Both the position numbers and the translations under genes were made by a program. Below, piece by piece: positions 1-11,319 of a stretch of 64,000 nt of DNA (position 1 is the first letter of the stretch; every line of letters starts with the position of its first letter). The notes under the pieces were generated by a model. It did no database searches. It saw only the letters and a program-made list of their open reading frames with translations, and was not told where the DNA came from. This DNA comes from Saksenaea vasiformis B4078 (taxonomy: Eukaryota; Mucoromycota; Mucoromycetes; Mucorales; Saksenaeaceae): assembly GCA_000697055.1 (NCBI GenBank), contig JNDT01001943.1, positions 1 to 64,000 on the forward strand. The letters run 5' to 3'.

Positions 1-456
1 TCCACGGCTTGCCTAGCAACTAGAAAAAAAGAGAGAGATGAGATCAATTGACGGGGGATCCCGCATCCTAACTTTTTTGTAACCAACGTCAAAGATCGCC
101 GTCTTGATCCCACTAAGCTGTTCGTCCTCGTGGAGCAAGGGTATATGGTTACCGTCGCCATCGTCAGCATCGTGATCGTCCACAGTTTCGCTGTCCATGT
201 TGGCGGCCTCCTCTTCCAGGTTGGCGCTGTCATTTCCATCATCACCCACTTTAGCGTCGTCCTGGACATCATTATGAAGCGGACGCTTTCGCTTGCCCAG
301 TCGCTTCAGGGTGGCACGCTGCATGACGTTTGCCACGGTTCGTGCCATCCCAGCGTAATCGGCCAAGGCATTAATGCTTGAGTTCATGTATGTTGTGTCC
401 AGTCGTATGAGAGCGTCCAGCCGGCTGTGCACGTCTTCCCAGCACTTTTTATCCAT
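1..456 (-). CDS. Uncharacterised protein, partial, runs off the left edge
   Basis: I do not recognise the family. The chosen start is the ATG at 456 (MDKKCWEDVH). Upstream, a GTGAGT...CCACAG intron (about 516 to 467) can be placed in the 5' untranslated region, which excludes an in-frame ATG further up. The N-terminal 50 residues look helical (LDALIRLDTTYMNSS). They are followed by a basic patch (KRLGKRKRP) and a strongly acidic Asp/Glu-rich stretch. Reading straight on gives a stop at 13-15. More likely there is an intron (donor GTTAGG near 83, acceptor TTCTAG near 20), so that the gene continues past position 1 with the frame reading K-K-L-L-G-K-P-W. That intron is an inference. The function is unknown. 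Confidence 0.45.
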
Positions 457-835
457 AGAGAGCCCTCTGTGGATAATCAAGAAGAAAAAGAAATGAACAC
501 TAAGCAGGCATACTCACACGAAAGACAGGGGAAGAATTACGGCATTTTTGCGTCAGGTTTAAGACGTTGAAAGGTTGAAAGAAAGCGTGATGCCCATGAG
601 CTGTGGAGAGCGTTGGTGCTGGTATCCACACAGCTCAAAAGCCAGAGAGGCATTTCGCGACTGTATTTATTTGATGAACGTGTTAAACGTCGGACGTTTT
701 GTATTGACAACGTAATTGATAATCTCAACATCATAATCAATAATAAATCACAGGATATAAAGGCTTATTCTTAGACGCTTACTATCACGGCCGTCATAGT
801 CCGTGTAGGTCCCGTTTGAGTCTGTCATGGGAGTA

Positions 836-2039
836 TACACTCCACGGCAATACATCTGTGCCCACTTGTACAGGCTCCGGCTAGTGTAACATAGTTATGT
901 AAAATAACAAAGTGTTTTTCTCTTTTTTCCTCTAAGGTCTCCTTAATATGACACCTGAGCGTATTGCTAACAACAGCCGAAAGAAAAACACCGAAATCTC
1001 AGAGCAGAGCGTGCAATGATCTATGGCATGGGGGAGGCAGGGATGTCCTTCGGCGAAATCGCCAAGTCAAGAGGACTTGGACGATCAAATGTTCGGCGTG
1101 TTATTAAAAACATAAGCGTCAAAATCAAGGAATGGAAGACCGAAGAAGATAACGGAACGCTCGAAACGTCTCTTTGAACGCAACATTCTCAGCTACGTGC
1201 ATGGACATTTCATTGCGAACATTTCAAAAAGCCGTGCATGAACTTGGTTTTTCTTCCTGTCGATCAACAAGAAAGCCGCGACTGCTTAAAAGACATAAGA
1301 AAGCAAGACGATCAATGGGCAAAGGTCACCTGGTCTGACGAATCCCGATTCCGGAAATGGAAGTCGAGAGCGCGTCTTGCGCAAGAGTGGAGAGGCCCTT
1401 CATCCTCAGAATATTAAGGGAACGGTGAATATGGACGTTCAGTGATGTTATGGCGATGTTTTAGTGCTAGAGGAGTTGGACCTGCTGTACCAGTGCCAGG
1501 CACATTGAATCAAGCCGTCTACACCAACGCTTTGGGCAAGGTGTTGCTTCCCTACCTGGCGGAAAATAACTTGCATGATTGTATTTTCCAAGAGGATGGA
1601 GCTTCGTGCCATACGGGAAAAGATGCAACGAAATGGAAAAAGGGTCAGGGCATCTCTGTAATGCCGTATTAGCCAGCACAAAGTCCTGACCTAAACCCAA
1701 TTGAACGTCTGTGGGACGAACTTGGGCGCCGTTTGGCAAAGAGGAGATACATGATCAACAATCCTGAGCAACTAGAAGAGGCTTCGTTGGAGGAATGGCG
1801 AGCAACACCACAGAGCGTCTGTCAAAACTTAGTCGCATCAACGCATAGAAGATGTCAGGAAGTAATTAAAGCACATGGCGGGAACACCCGTTGTTAGTTC
1901 TCCCTGAAAGCTTGTATGAACATTTTAAATCATTAATGCTACTTGTTTCTGCTGTTATAACTGTCGCGGACGTGATATCAGAAAGTAGAAATGGAATTAG
2001 AAATATATACATGGGCAAATAGAGTTTCGGAGTCTGTAC
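836..2039 (+). mobile_element. Degenerate Tc1/mariner-like transposon, copy 1, right end truncated
   Basis: The left terminal inverted repeat begins TACACTCCACGGCAATA at 836 and is preceded by a TA dinucleotide, the expected target site. The internal sequence matches the element at 36483-37822 along its length, in opposite orientation. At the right end the repeat reads CGGAGTCTGTAC and then diverges, so about 30 bases of the right inverted repeat are missing. The element cannot be mobile as it stands. Confidence 0.85.
948..1897 (+). pseudogene. Tc1-like transposase pseudogene
   Basis: Fragments of a Tc1-type transposase are readable in several frames. They include a helix-turn-helix segment (MGEAGMSFGEIAKSRGLGR), the catalytic segment QEDGASCHTG, and PAQSPDLNPIERL with the final glutamate. 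Compared with the 36.5 kb copy it has an internal deletion after the helix-turn-helix, frameshifts near 1000 and 1250, and a stop just before PAQSP. It is a dead copy, older than the 36.5 kb copy judging by damage. Confidence 0.8.
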
Positions 2040-2159
2040 CACCAGGTGAATTCATTTTCCATCAGTTTTTCGTACAACCTGAATTTTGTTCTCGTTACTG
2101 GGTGAATTCATTTGCGGAAAGGGCGTAAATACCTCAATAAAACATCACGTTATAACAGC

Positions 2160-2445
2160 ATCTTTCTCTTGGAGGATGATCGCGTTTCCCGGAAAATTGA
2201 ATGAATGCTGTGTGTTCGCACATCGCATGTCGTCTGTTTCAAAGGGCCCCTTCTAAGTAAAACGTGTTCATCCTCTTTAGAGACGTTGTACTATCGTACA
2301 GCAGCGATCATTTCAAACAATGGTATTTCTTTGAACACTGGTGGTCGCTCGGACATTGTATATCTACTCGTCACCTTTCGAATCAGAAAACGATTTCATA
2401 TTTACAAAAGTTCTGGACATCCGCCACAAGCAACTTTCATAGCAG
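2160..2445 (-). repeat. Dispersed repeat, copy A (partner at 41965-42245, opposite orientation)
   Basis: The reverse complement of this stretch aligns by eye with 41965-42245 over about 280 bases, for example the shared runs GAAATGATCGCTGCTGTAC and GTTTTCTGATTCG. On the plus strand here, and on the minus strand at 42 kb, the translated segments also resemble each other (NQKTISYL, YSSDHF). The ancestor may therefore have been a coding part of a mobile element. The rest of the 2040-3258 interval shows nothing I can identify. Confidence 0.7.
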
Positions 2446-3258
2446 CTACATAGCTAGCCAATGCACGAACAAGACCATAAGAAACATTTGCAGCAGTGTA
2501 TTGCAACAAAACTAGTTCTTCCTTCCTTGCGCTTAAGCGGTTATCTGATCGAATACACTGTGAGCACCAACATATAAATTTCGATTATGCCCATCATTGA
2601 TAGTATCTCGCTACATTGATTACTGTAAGCTAACCAACTGACTCGACCTCAGGGCCACAGTGATGTCATTAGTTATATCTCTCATTGTGCATTGTACGTT
2701 AAAAGTTATCCCGATACGAAAGGAACTCATCCTCTGACATCTTCCGTAAAAGTTCTCCATCCCGTCAACACAATGCATAGGCATGGGTGTCTAATTCTTT
2801 TTTTGCCTCTCGTGATTTAAAATCGCGTACTGGCCAGGTTATGCTCTTATTTGATGTGTGAATGAATGGTCACGTCGTCATTGAAGTGATATTTGCTAGT
2901 AAGGCATGAAAGCTGTCTTAGAAATTCCAGTTCCTAGCAGGCGTAAACCTTCTCCGCTTACGGACGCAAAGTAATCTGAAGAAGATACAATGCCATGTGC
3001 GAAATCTACGTACAAGCTCGCGGACTTCTTAAAAAAAGAACCGACTTGTAGTATGCAATGCACGATAGGAGTCAGCAAACCCGGAGTGAGAGACGAGAAA
3101 AAACAGCGCTTCACGTGCATTGAATCGACGACAGCCCAAAAAAGTGATGTCGCGTGTGACGTGGCCAATTTTTTAACGCCACCACTTGGGCCCGCGAGAG
3201 AACGTGTGGTTTTTGGATCACCTTTTCAGCTCTTCTGTAAAGCATCACAAATAACAAA

Positions 3259-5272
3259 ATGTAAGGATTCCGCGTTAAGCATATGGTTATTGGCAGTAGC
3301 ATCTAACCGTGGTTTGCGCGTTAAGGGCGTCGTCTGCCCTGAAACTGATCAACCCGAACTCGGATGTCGCACGACGCGGTCAAGCACTCCAATTGAATAT
3401 TACTGCTGCGATCGGTCTCCAGGATGTCTTGCGATCCAACCTTGGACCTCGAGGCACAATTAAGATGTAAGCTTGCTTTGTGGATCACGGCTGGTAGAAT
3501 TTGTTGTTTTGACAGATGACATTTTTAGGCTTGTTGATGGTTCCGGCGCCATCAAGTTGACCAAAGACGGCAAAGTTTTATTGAGCGAGATGGTAACGTA
3601 AATCATCTGCTGACATTGCTGTTAACATGATGTTTTAGCAAATCCAACATCCTACTGCTGCTATGATCGCCAAGGCGGCAACAGCACAAGATGAGATCAC
3701 TGGTGATGGTACGACCTCCATCGTCTTGTTGGTTGGTGAACTCCTCAAGCAAGCCGAACGATACATTTCGGAAGGTTTACATCCTCGTGTCATCACCGAA
3801 GGCTACGATTTAGCCAAGAAAGAAGCACTTAAGGCATGTTGACAAAAATTCTCTCGGGCAAAAATGGGTTGATGCTGACAGATCTATTTCTAGTTTTTGG
3901 AAGATTTCAAAACGGCAAAACCCGAGATTGATCGTGAACTCTTGGTTTCCGTCGCTCGTACATCACTCCGCACCAAAGTTCACCGTGCGTTAGCAGATAC
4001 CCTGACAGAAGCCGTGGTTGACGCAGTGCTTGCTATTCATCGAGAAGGTGAACCCATTGATCTCCACATGGTGGAAATCATGAAGATGCAGCACCGCTCT
4101 GAGTCCGAGTCTCGACTTGTCCGCGGTCTGGTCCTTGACCATGGTGCACGTCATCCTGACATGCCTAAGAAGATTACCGATGCATTTGTGCTCACTTTGA
4201 ACGTCAGTTTGGAATACGAAAAGAGGTTAGTAACTGTCTGCAAACTTGGGGATAAACTATTAACTTCTTTGTAGTGAAATTAACTCTGGATTTTTCTATT
4301 CTACCCCTGAGCAACGCGAGAAGCTTGTGGAAAGCGAACGTAAGCACGTGGATGACAAAATTCGCAAGATTATTGAATTCAAAAACTTCGTGTGCTCCGG
4401 TGAAAATGCCAACAAGGGCTTTTTGATTATCAATCAGAAAGGTATCGATCCTTTGTCACTTGATATTTTGGCGAAGAACAACATCCTTGCCTTGCGTCGG
4501 GCCAAGAGAAGAAATATGGAACGTCTTCAGCTTGTTTGTGGTGGCGTTGCTCAGAACTCTGTGGATGATCTGTCTCCTGAAGTGCTTGGCTATGCCGGTC
4601 TTGTGTACGAGCATGTGTTGGGCGAAGAGAAATATACCTTTGTGGAAGAAGTCAAAGACCCTTACAGTGTGACGATTCTTATCAAGGGCCCCAATGCACA
4701 CACAATTGCACAAATCAACGATGCCGTCCGTGATGGTCTTCGTGCAGTGAAGAATGCGATTGAAGATAAGGCCGTTGTTGCCGGTGCAGGTGCATTCGAA
4801 GTTGCATGCTCGCAGCATCTGGTCGAGTACAAGAAATCTGTCAAGGGCCGTGCGAAGATGGGAGTTCAAGCTTTTGCAGATGCACTACTTGTGATCCCCA
4901 AGGTCCTTGCTCAAAATGCAGGTTTCGATGCTCAGGACGTCATTGTTGCGTTGCAGGTAAGGGTGTCAAGTAAGATATTCAATCTTTATGTTGCTAACAT
5001 GAGGTTTTAGGATGAACACATGGATGGCCATATTGTTGGTGTCGATCTTAAGACAGGCGAAACGATGGATCCTCAACTGGAAGGTGTCTGGAATAACTAT
5101 CGCGTACATCGTCACATGCTGCACTCATGGTACGTTGGTTATTATTATATTGATGGGGAAATACATTCTTATCGTGTTATATAGCTCTGTTATCGCTAGC
5201 AACCTCCTGCTTGTTGATGAGATGATGCGTGCGGGAAGGACATCGCTGAAGGGACCTGAACCGGGACATTAG
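3259..5272 (+). CDS. CCT6: T-complex protein 1 subunit zeta (cytosolic chaperonin CCT6)
   Basis: This is one subunit of the eight-subunit cytosolic chaperonin TRiC/CCT, which folds actin, tubulin and other proteins using ATP. Eight exons join in frame: 3259-3260, 3326-3466, 3529-3592, 3639-3833, 3894-4225, 4275-4956, 5011-5129, 5185-5272, giving about 540 residues, the normal length. Family signatures are [10 protein letters not shown] near the N-terminus, the ATP-binding loop GDGTTS at about residue 91, a central apical domain, and [13 protein letters not shown] at the C-terminus. The start is inferred: an intron appears to split the ATG (AT in exon 1, G in exon 2), with a CTAAC branch site and a TTAAG acceptor. 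The fourth intron begins GC rather than GT. The long open frame at 2990-3463 overlaps exon 2 out of frame and is not used. Confidence 0.95.
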
Positions 5273-5490
5273 ACAACATTTTGCAAAATAAAAAAAAAAC
5301 ATCTTAGTTTATCATTTGATTCTTAATCTCATATTGCCTTGTCATTTATCATGTTTCGAAGATTAGAAAAAGTGATTCATCTGCATCTACTAATGATATG
5401 CACCCTACTTTTTGTGCGCAATGGGAAAGCTATGCATAAAAAGAAGGAGGAATCAACATTTTTGCGTACGTGTCTACGTATCTCTTCTAT

Positions 5491-5540
5491 TTGTGTGTGT
5501 GTGTGTGTGTACGTGTGTATATGTGTGCATGTGTCTGTCC
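5491..5540. repeat. TG-rich microsatellite downstream of CCT6
   Basis: An imperfect TG dinucleotide run with TA and CA interruptions lies about 220 bases past the CCT6 stop codon. It is simple sequence with no coding signal. Confidence 0.85.
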
Positions 5541-5821
5541 TTCATGCATTATTAGGGGGTTTTCGCGATTAGCTTTATTTTTCTCTTTTTCTTTCTCTCT
5601 TCATTCATGATAGTAAACACTACAAGAATTATAGCTTGTACGTAAACAAATAAAAAAAAGCGAGTCGGTTCAATTAAAGACAAGCAAGAAAAAGGAGACA
5701 TCGTTGCAAAGCAGAGGGTGGCGTGGTTGACATGGCAAAAAAAAAAGTGGAATGGAGAAGAGAAGGGGGATGAGTGGAATCTATTACGCAGAATTGTTTT
5801 GTGTGCATCCTTTGAGTTTGT

Positions 5822-6067
5822 TTAGGCTCTTCTTTCAGCTGCCAGCTTTTCTCTAACAGCGACAATGTTTTGTTTGATCCAGTGATCTTTCTCTCGTAGT
5901 TCTTGTTCTTCCCTTCTAAGCCTTGCGATTTCCTCCCTCAGTTGTTGTTCCCGTGTCAAAAGTGTGGCAGTGGACGGGTCTCGTTTTAGGCTATAATCAG
6001 CCCGGTCATCCATCATACGAGGGGACATCTTGTTACAGTGATAAGAGCTTGCAATAGAATCCGCCAT
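5822..6067 (-). CDS. Small coiled-coil protein, uncharacterised
   Basis: An 81-codon single-exon frame starts at an ATG (MADSIASSYHCNKM). Its second half is a run of charged heptad-like sequence (LREEIARLRREEQELREKD, then VREKLAAERRA), so a coiled coil is predicted. Basic, acidic and Leu codons are used in a way that looks coded rather than random, and the region upstream is pyrimidine-rich on the sense strand. No family is recognised. It is convergent with CCT6 and may share its 3' region. It could also be the last exon of a larger gene, but I found no convincing upstream exon. Confidence 0.5.
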   Translation of the reverse strand: MADSIASSYHCNKMSPRMMDDRADYSLKRDPSTATLLTREQQLREEIARLRREEQELREKDHWIKQNIVAVREKLAAERRA

Positions 6068-8669
6068 ACTGACTAAAAGATGGGATTAAAGAAAAGGAGA
6101 AAGAAAGAAGAGATGACCAGAAAGGGACACATACAAGAAAACGTATTTTATATTGATCAAGCAACTCCTTTCCGCTAAACCAAGTAACTCCTTATTGGAA
6201 AAAAAAAAATTTCGTTACACAAATCCTTGCTACCGCATATAGGACAAAAAAACCTGCCCGGGCTGTAGACAAGAACCCCCTCTCTGACAGAGATTTGCGT
6301 ATATAAATATATATACATAGACACGCACACATATAAAAGGCTACAGGTGAAATAGCTACATTAACGATTGCTTCAACACAACATGTGTTGCCGTTAAAGG
6401 TAATCCCGTCTTTATGTACAAGCACAAGCAATGCTTCAACCAAATAGCGACGCGAGTGAAGGATCCCATGCGGGGCCAGGATTCCCGCATCGGAGCTGTA
6501 ATCAGCATAGCAAATCAATGTTTCTCCAAAGCAGAGGGACAAAAACCAATCAACTTATCAAATAAAGCAACAATAGTATGTGACATTGTTCGAAACGCAT
6601 ATTTTCTTTATCCATTTAGGTATCTCACATCTAAATTGTATTGAAAAGCACGCGACAACCGTGTGGATGATAGTTGACAACATGTGGTATGTCTATCTTT
6701 ACAATGTAAAAGACAGCACGTTCGGGATTGGTCGTTGACGAAGTTGCGCAGCAAACAGGCTCCTTATACAAGCAGCTTCGATCTAAACCTATACGAATTA
6801 CCTTTGGATAGACCTCGCAATGGGGCTGTTAAAGGATTCTGAGTATGATTCTGTCCCAGTCTAAATTATTTTGCTGTAGCTCCGAATGAACGTTGTGCTC
6901 AGAAGATTTACATACTGTATATTTCTTCCATATTCCATGTCAGACATAGTCCCTTTCAAATAACGGGATGTGGAGCGTATTTAAGGGGAACACTGATCCT
7001 TTTTTATTCTTTCTTCGGCGTTGTTCTCATTGATTACCACCTTATAAGGATGTTAACTCACCACATATATTTAACTACCCATGTTTCTCTGTTTGTCATT
7101 TAGACTGCATGGTCTTCCTGTCCCGAGCGGTCTCGGCCCTCTTGATGCTCATGGCACGCCACTAAGTCAATATTGTAGTATAGCACGAAGCATCTTTCGT
7201 AATAGGCGCCCGCTGCGGCTGTTAAAACCCGAGCATGGCTGACCCTATCGAGCCATGTGCGGTAACAGGAGGCCATGTTCTTCGGGTAAAGTAAGAGGAC
7301 ACTCAAGTTTCATTCCATCGGGCTACTCGAGTAAATTTTGTGTCTATTGGAAGACCAAGCGCTTGTAATTCTGAGATTATCGACCGCAAAGCTGGCCCTT
7401 CATGGGACGTTCAATTTATTCACAAAAAAGATTCAATAAACAGCAATTATGGGACCCAATTGTATATAAATAAAGCTGTCGCTTAAGTTACGCAATTTTT
7501 CGCGCTATTTTCATCATCGGCTGATGCGAAATGCATCGTGTGCGTTCTCGACAACGCAACTATTTTTAATAAGATTCGTCTATCACTGTGACTATACCAC
7601 AATGATGAACTAGTATCACCACGAAACTAGACGCTACCCATCGTAATCCCCCGTATTGTATTTCCTAAAATCAATATCGCTCCGCCGTCAATTATGAATT
7701 CGCGGGTTGACAAAAGTAGAAGTCGTATATCTCCAAAAATGATTAGTCAATTTCTTTTACAAGGAAGGCCAGGATCATGCTGTTCATACCCGGTGCTGTC
7801 CTGAACCTATGGACAACGTCGTTGACGAGTGATATATAAAACACAGACAAATACATATTACTCTGTTCATAATGTATTAGATTACGCCGTAACGTGTTAG
7901 ACAATTTTTCTTATTTGCAGTTTCTCGAACAAAACCCATGCCATGATGGTGTGAGGTGGCGGCCCCACAAGGTGGTGAAAACAGCTTTGCGTAAGTAGTT
8001 TAACAGGAAACGGTTGAAATAACTACACATTTTGTCGCTTTCATTTTTTACATATTTCTTGGTCTACTTTGTCTTGACTGAATTCGGCGATATCTCTTAT
8101 TTCATATCTGCGACATAATTCTGTTTTGTTTTGCGACATCTATTTCCAAATAATGGGGAAAAAATATGATATAGAACCATAATAATGGTGAGGAGCGTTG
8201 TAACAAAAATTTGATTATTGAGAAGTCTCAGGCCGATGAACGAGAATCCCTTTTTGTCTTTTCTCATAGTGAACCTCCCTTCTTTCTTTCTTTCTTTATC
8301 CTTGCAACGGAGCATTTCTCCTTTTCGATCTTTATGTTTGCTGTCTTCCTTCCCCTTCGTTGCATGCAATGAGTGGAGCCTCTGTTATCAACAAAGGCAA
8401 GTTGTATTTTATTTTATCCATTACTTCCCCTGAACACATAAAAAAGAAACTAGTAAGGTTTGTTAAGGGGACATTGGGAACTTCGATGATGTATGATGGT
8501 GAAAGTCTATTACTGATTTTCCATCATCCTTTAATCTGAGATAGTTCCGGATCGAAAGGGTGCATTCTCCGGACCCTTCCGAGTAACCTATTCGTTATTT
8601 CATTGCCCGATGGGTTGGTAGACCACACACAAAGAACGACAAACGAGTTCTTCCTTTTTCGATATCAGG
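6068..8669. other. Intergenic stretch without a supported gene
   Basis: Only short frames without family signal occur here. At about 7100-7150 there is a short match (CTGTCCCGAGCGGTCTCGG) to the dispersed repeat at 30.4 and 61.7 kb. A TTTC tetranucleotide run lies at about 8278-8298. The last 150 bases before 8670 should hold the RPS3 promoter, but no motif was firmly identified. Confidence 0.6.
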
Positions 8670-9642
8670 ATGTCTGCCGCTGCTGCACAAATTAGCAAGA
8701 AGAGGAAGGTACCAGTGTCAGAGAAAGCTTAAATATCTGCGGATGGATGGAAATATTCACGGCTTTTTTCGATATATTCCTGATTTCGACATGTTGACCT
8801 TTTTCGACCATCCTGCTTTTAGTTTGTAAGTGTTCAAGATAGAAGATAACTTCAGAGTAAAAATTAAAAAATGTGAAAGGTTGCCGATGGTGTGTTCTAC
8901 GCTGAATTGAACGAGTTCCTCACTCGCGAGCTTGCCAACGATGGCTACGCTGGCGTTGAAGTCCGCGTGACTCCTGCTCGTACTGAGTATGTTCCTTGAG
9001 AGATCTAATGTGAAACAGGGACGCTGACCAATATATGATGCGTGTAGGGTTATCATTCGTGCCACTCACACCCAGAATGTCCTAGGAGAGAAGGGCCGTC
9101 GCATCCGCGAATTGACCACCCTTGTCCAGAAGCGTTTCCGTTTCCCTGAAAATGCCGTCGAATTGTACGCCGAACGTGTTCAGAACCGCGGATTGTGTGC
9201 CATTGCTCAGTGCGAATCAGTCAAGTTCAAATTGCTGAACGGATTGGCTGTCCGTCGTGCATGCTACGGTGTTGTCCGATTCGTTATGGAATCAGGTGCT
9301 AAGGGTTGCGAAGTCGTCGTGTCTGGCAAGCTTCGTGCTGCTCGTGCCAAGGCAATGAAGTTCGGTGACGGTTTCATGATCCACTCTGGTCAGCCTACCC
9401 GCGACTTTATCACCACAGCCGTGCGCCACGTCTTGCTTCGTCAAGGTGTCCTCGGTATCAAGGTCAAGATCATGTTGGACAGCGATCCCTCCGGACGTAA
9501 TGGCCCCAAGAGCTCGTTGCCCGATATTGTTACCATCCTTGAACCTAAGGAAGAAACTGCCATTGCTGAGCCTGTTGCTCAGGACTTCGCTGCACCTGCG
9601 GTTGACGCCGAACCTGTTTCCCAACCCGTCGAGGCACATTAA
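8670..9642 (+). CDS. RPS3: 40S ribosomal protein S3 (uS3)
   Basis: This is a small-subunit ribosomal protein at the mRNA entry site, carrying a type II KH domain. Exon 1 (8670-8708) encodes [13 protein letters not shown]. Exon 8880-8986 encodes [14 protein letters not shown] onward, and exon 9048-9642 the remainder, starting [18 protein letters not shown] with the KH GxxG-type loop, through GSGAKGCE-like sequence ([16 protein letters not shown]) to an acidic, Ala/Pro-rich tail. Nearly every eukaryotic S3 has a Phe between KKRK and VADG. Here it can only come from a 3-base exon TTT at 8823-8825, flanked by CTTTTAG and GTAAGTG. With that exon the protein is about 247-248 residues. The intron before 8880 ends in AAG. 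Stop TAA at 9640-9642. Confidence 0.97.
8823..8825 (+). other. Candidate 3-base microexon (TTT, Phe) of RPS3
   Basis: Within the 171-base gap between the first two large coding exons, the triplet TTT is preceded by a textbook acceptor (CTTTTAG, with TTGAC upstream as a branch site) and followed by a textbook donor (GTAAGTG). Inclusion restores KKRK-F-VADG, the universally conserved S3 sequence. Skipping it would delete that Phe while keeping the frame. This is an inference from motif placement and family conservation. Confidence 0.5.
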
Positions 9643-9800
9643 GTCATTGCTTGTACATTCTTCTGAATAATGATCAACAAACACAAACGATAAATCTCCT
9701 CGTGTGTGGAGCTGGCACATCCATTGCAGGACAATCAATGTTGACTTTCTTTTTTCATTTTTTTTTCATTTGATCCGCAAAGGATATCAGGTAGACGGGC

Positions 9801-11035
9801 CTAGTTATTACAAGGTAATGAAAGCACTTCTTCTTCTTCCACACAATTCGTGATCCGGCTTAAACTGCGATATACTCTGACTGTAAAATCACCCACCGCT
9901 ACGCCTAATGTTACCCATCGCAATGTCCATAGTGGTAATTCCGCCACAAACTGTTTCGAGCTGTATCCTGCAAAGTCCTGCGAGTTGTCTGCGTGGAAGG
10001 CGAACAGATTAAAATGAATCCAGAACAATACAACTAAGGAGCAGCAATAACTGAGCAGGAACCCTTTCAACAAGCGTGTGAGACGTTTCGTCATCCCATC
10101 GAATCTGGCCATTTCGGCTTCTACGCCCTCGTCTAATTGATCTGCAGGTCGATCATGTCCCGCGAGAATGATATCAAACATATCATTGAGTACCTTGTAC
10201 GTAAACCAGATGTTGTTGATGCTTCCCAACAAGAAAAATCCCAAGTGTAAATGTTCAAAACGACATAGGATGAGTCGCCATAATCGGTCGTCTGAAAACG
10301 GGAACAAAAAGTAATACAGCATCTGGCTTGAAAATAAGGCGTGATCATCTGTTGATGTCGCTGACTGGAAGCATACAGGGAATGGAGAATACATTGCGCG
10401 TGATGTTATTGCGCTCTTATGGTTGACAGTGGCTTCATGAACAGCAGTAGGAACCTGATGAAACAGAAGTCCAAGTGAGGAAGTAAAGTCGTTCGTAAAA
10501 TACTGATTCATCCACGAGCTAAGAGTCCACAATTCGTCGGGACGATTTGACAACATGACAGAAAAATGAATGAAGATCTTCATCAGTGTCCCTAGTGAGG
10601 GTACGTTAAAGCACTCAACAATAAATCATTGCATTATTTACCTGATGGTATCAAAACGAGAATAACAACTAGTGCGGTCGCCAGGATACGCGTAACTGAT
10701 GAAAGTCTTATCAATTCATTGCTCTTTTGCTTATCTCCTTCCACCACTTTACCCGTGTAATTCAACAAAGCCATCCATAGACGACGCTGTTTTACTCGAA
10801 GTTGTTGTTTGCAGAGGGTACACCGATATAAGTCACTATCCCGACCATTCCGAGATAAAGATTTTCGCCATGATGCCATGCAACTCGGATGAACATATTT
10901 GCTGCAAACATTCCTTTTAGACTCAGAAAGTGAGTAGATGGAAAATTACATGGAACCTTTGCACTTGCAAGGTGAGATGAGATTTGACAGGTCATCCTTT
11001 TCAAGACAGATTTTGCAAACACGGACAGACGCCAT
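9801..11035 (-). CDS. RING-CH (MARCH-like) E3 ubiquitin ligase, membrane-bound
   Basis: Three exons join in frame: 11035-10950, 10901-10642, 10591-9801, giving 378 residues. The N-terminus is a RING-CH zinc finger: Cys7, Cys10, Cys23, Cys25, His33, Cys36, Cys56, Cys59 (RVCKICLEK, PCKCKGS, YVHPSCM, YRCTLC), the C4HC3 pattern of MARCH ligases. Hydrophobic segments follow (ILATALVVILVLIP; LLSYCCSLVVLFWIHFNLF; TLRWVTLGVAVGDF), as expected for a ligase embedded in a membrane that ubiquitinates membrane proteins. The start ATG lies just before the finger (MASVRVCK). The gene is convergent with RPS3, with 158 bases between the two stop codons. Substrates and compartment cannot be told from sequence. 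Confidence 0.8.
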
Positions 11036-11319
11036 TAATTCCTGCGGGGCGGAGGGAAACAGCCTTGCACATTGTGTTTCTCATGGAATTTTTACGTTCC
11101 GCAAAATCATTTCTGCCGACCGAACGACAAAAAAGGAATGCGTCGTCCTAACCCATCAAAATTATCTGAAATGGTTGAACCAGTGAAGGCATTTCCTTGT
11201 ACGCTCCTAAAGGAAGAATGCAACAGTAGTTGATATTTGCCCACAAATGTCAGCTTTATAATTCGCTTTGTGAACGATTCTATCCATAGATTTTATTCCA
11301 TCGGTGAGACGTATGTGCT

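Noticed and set aside
2990..3463. 157-codon plus-strand open frame upstream of CCT6
   Set aside because: Its 3' part is CCT6 exon 2 read in the wrong frame; the rest is promoter and leader with no family signal.
8709..9047. Intronic snoRNA in RPS3, as known in vertebrates
   Set aside because: No C box (RTGATGA) followed by a D box (CTGA) with terminal stem was seen in either intron.
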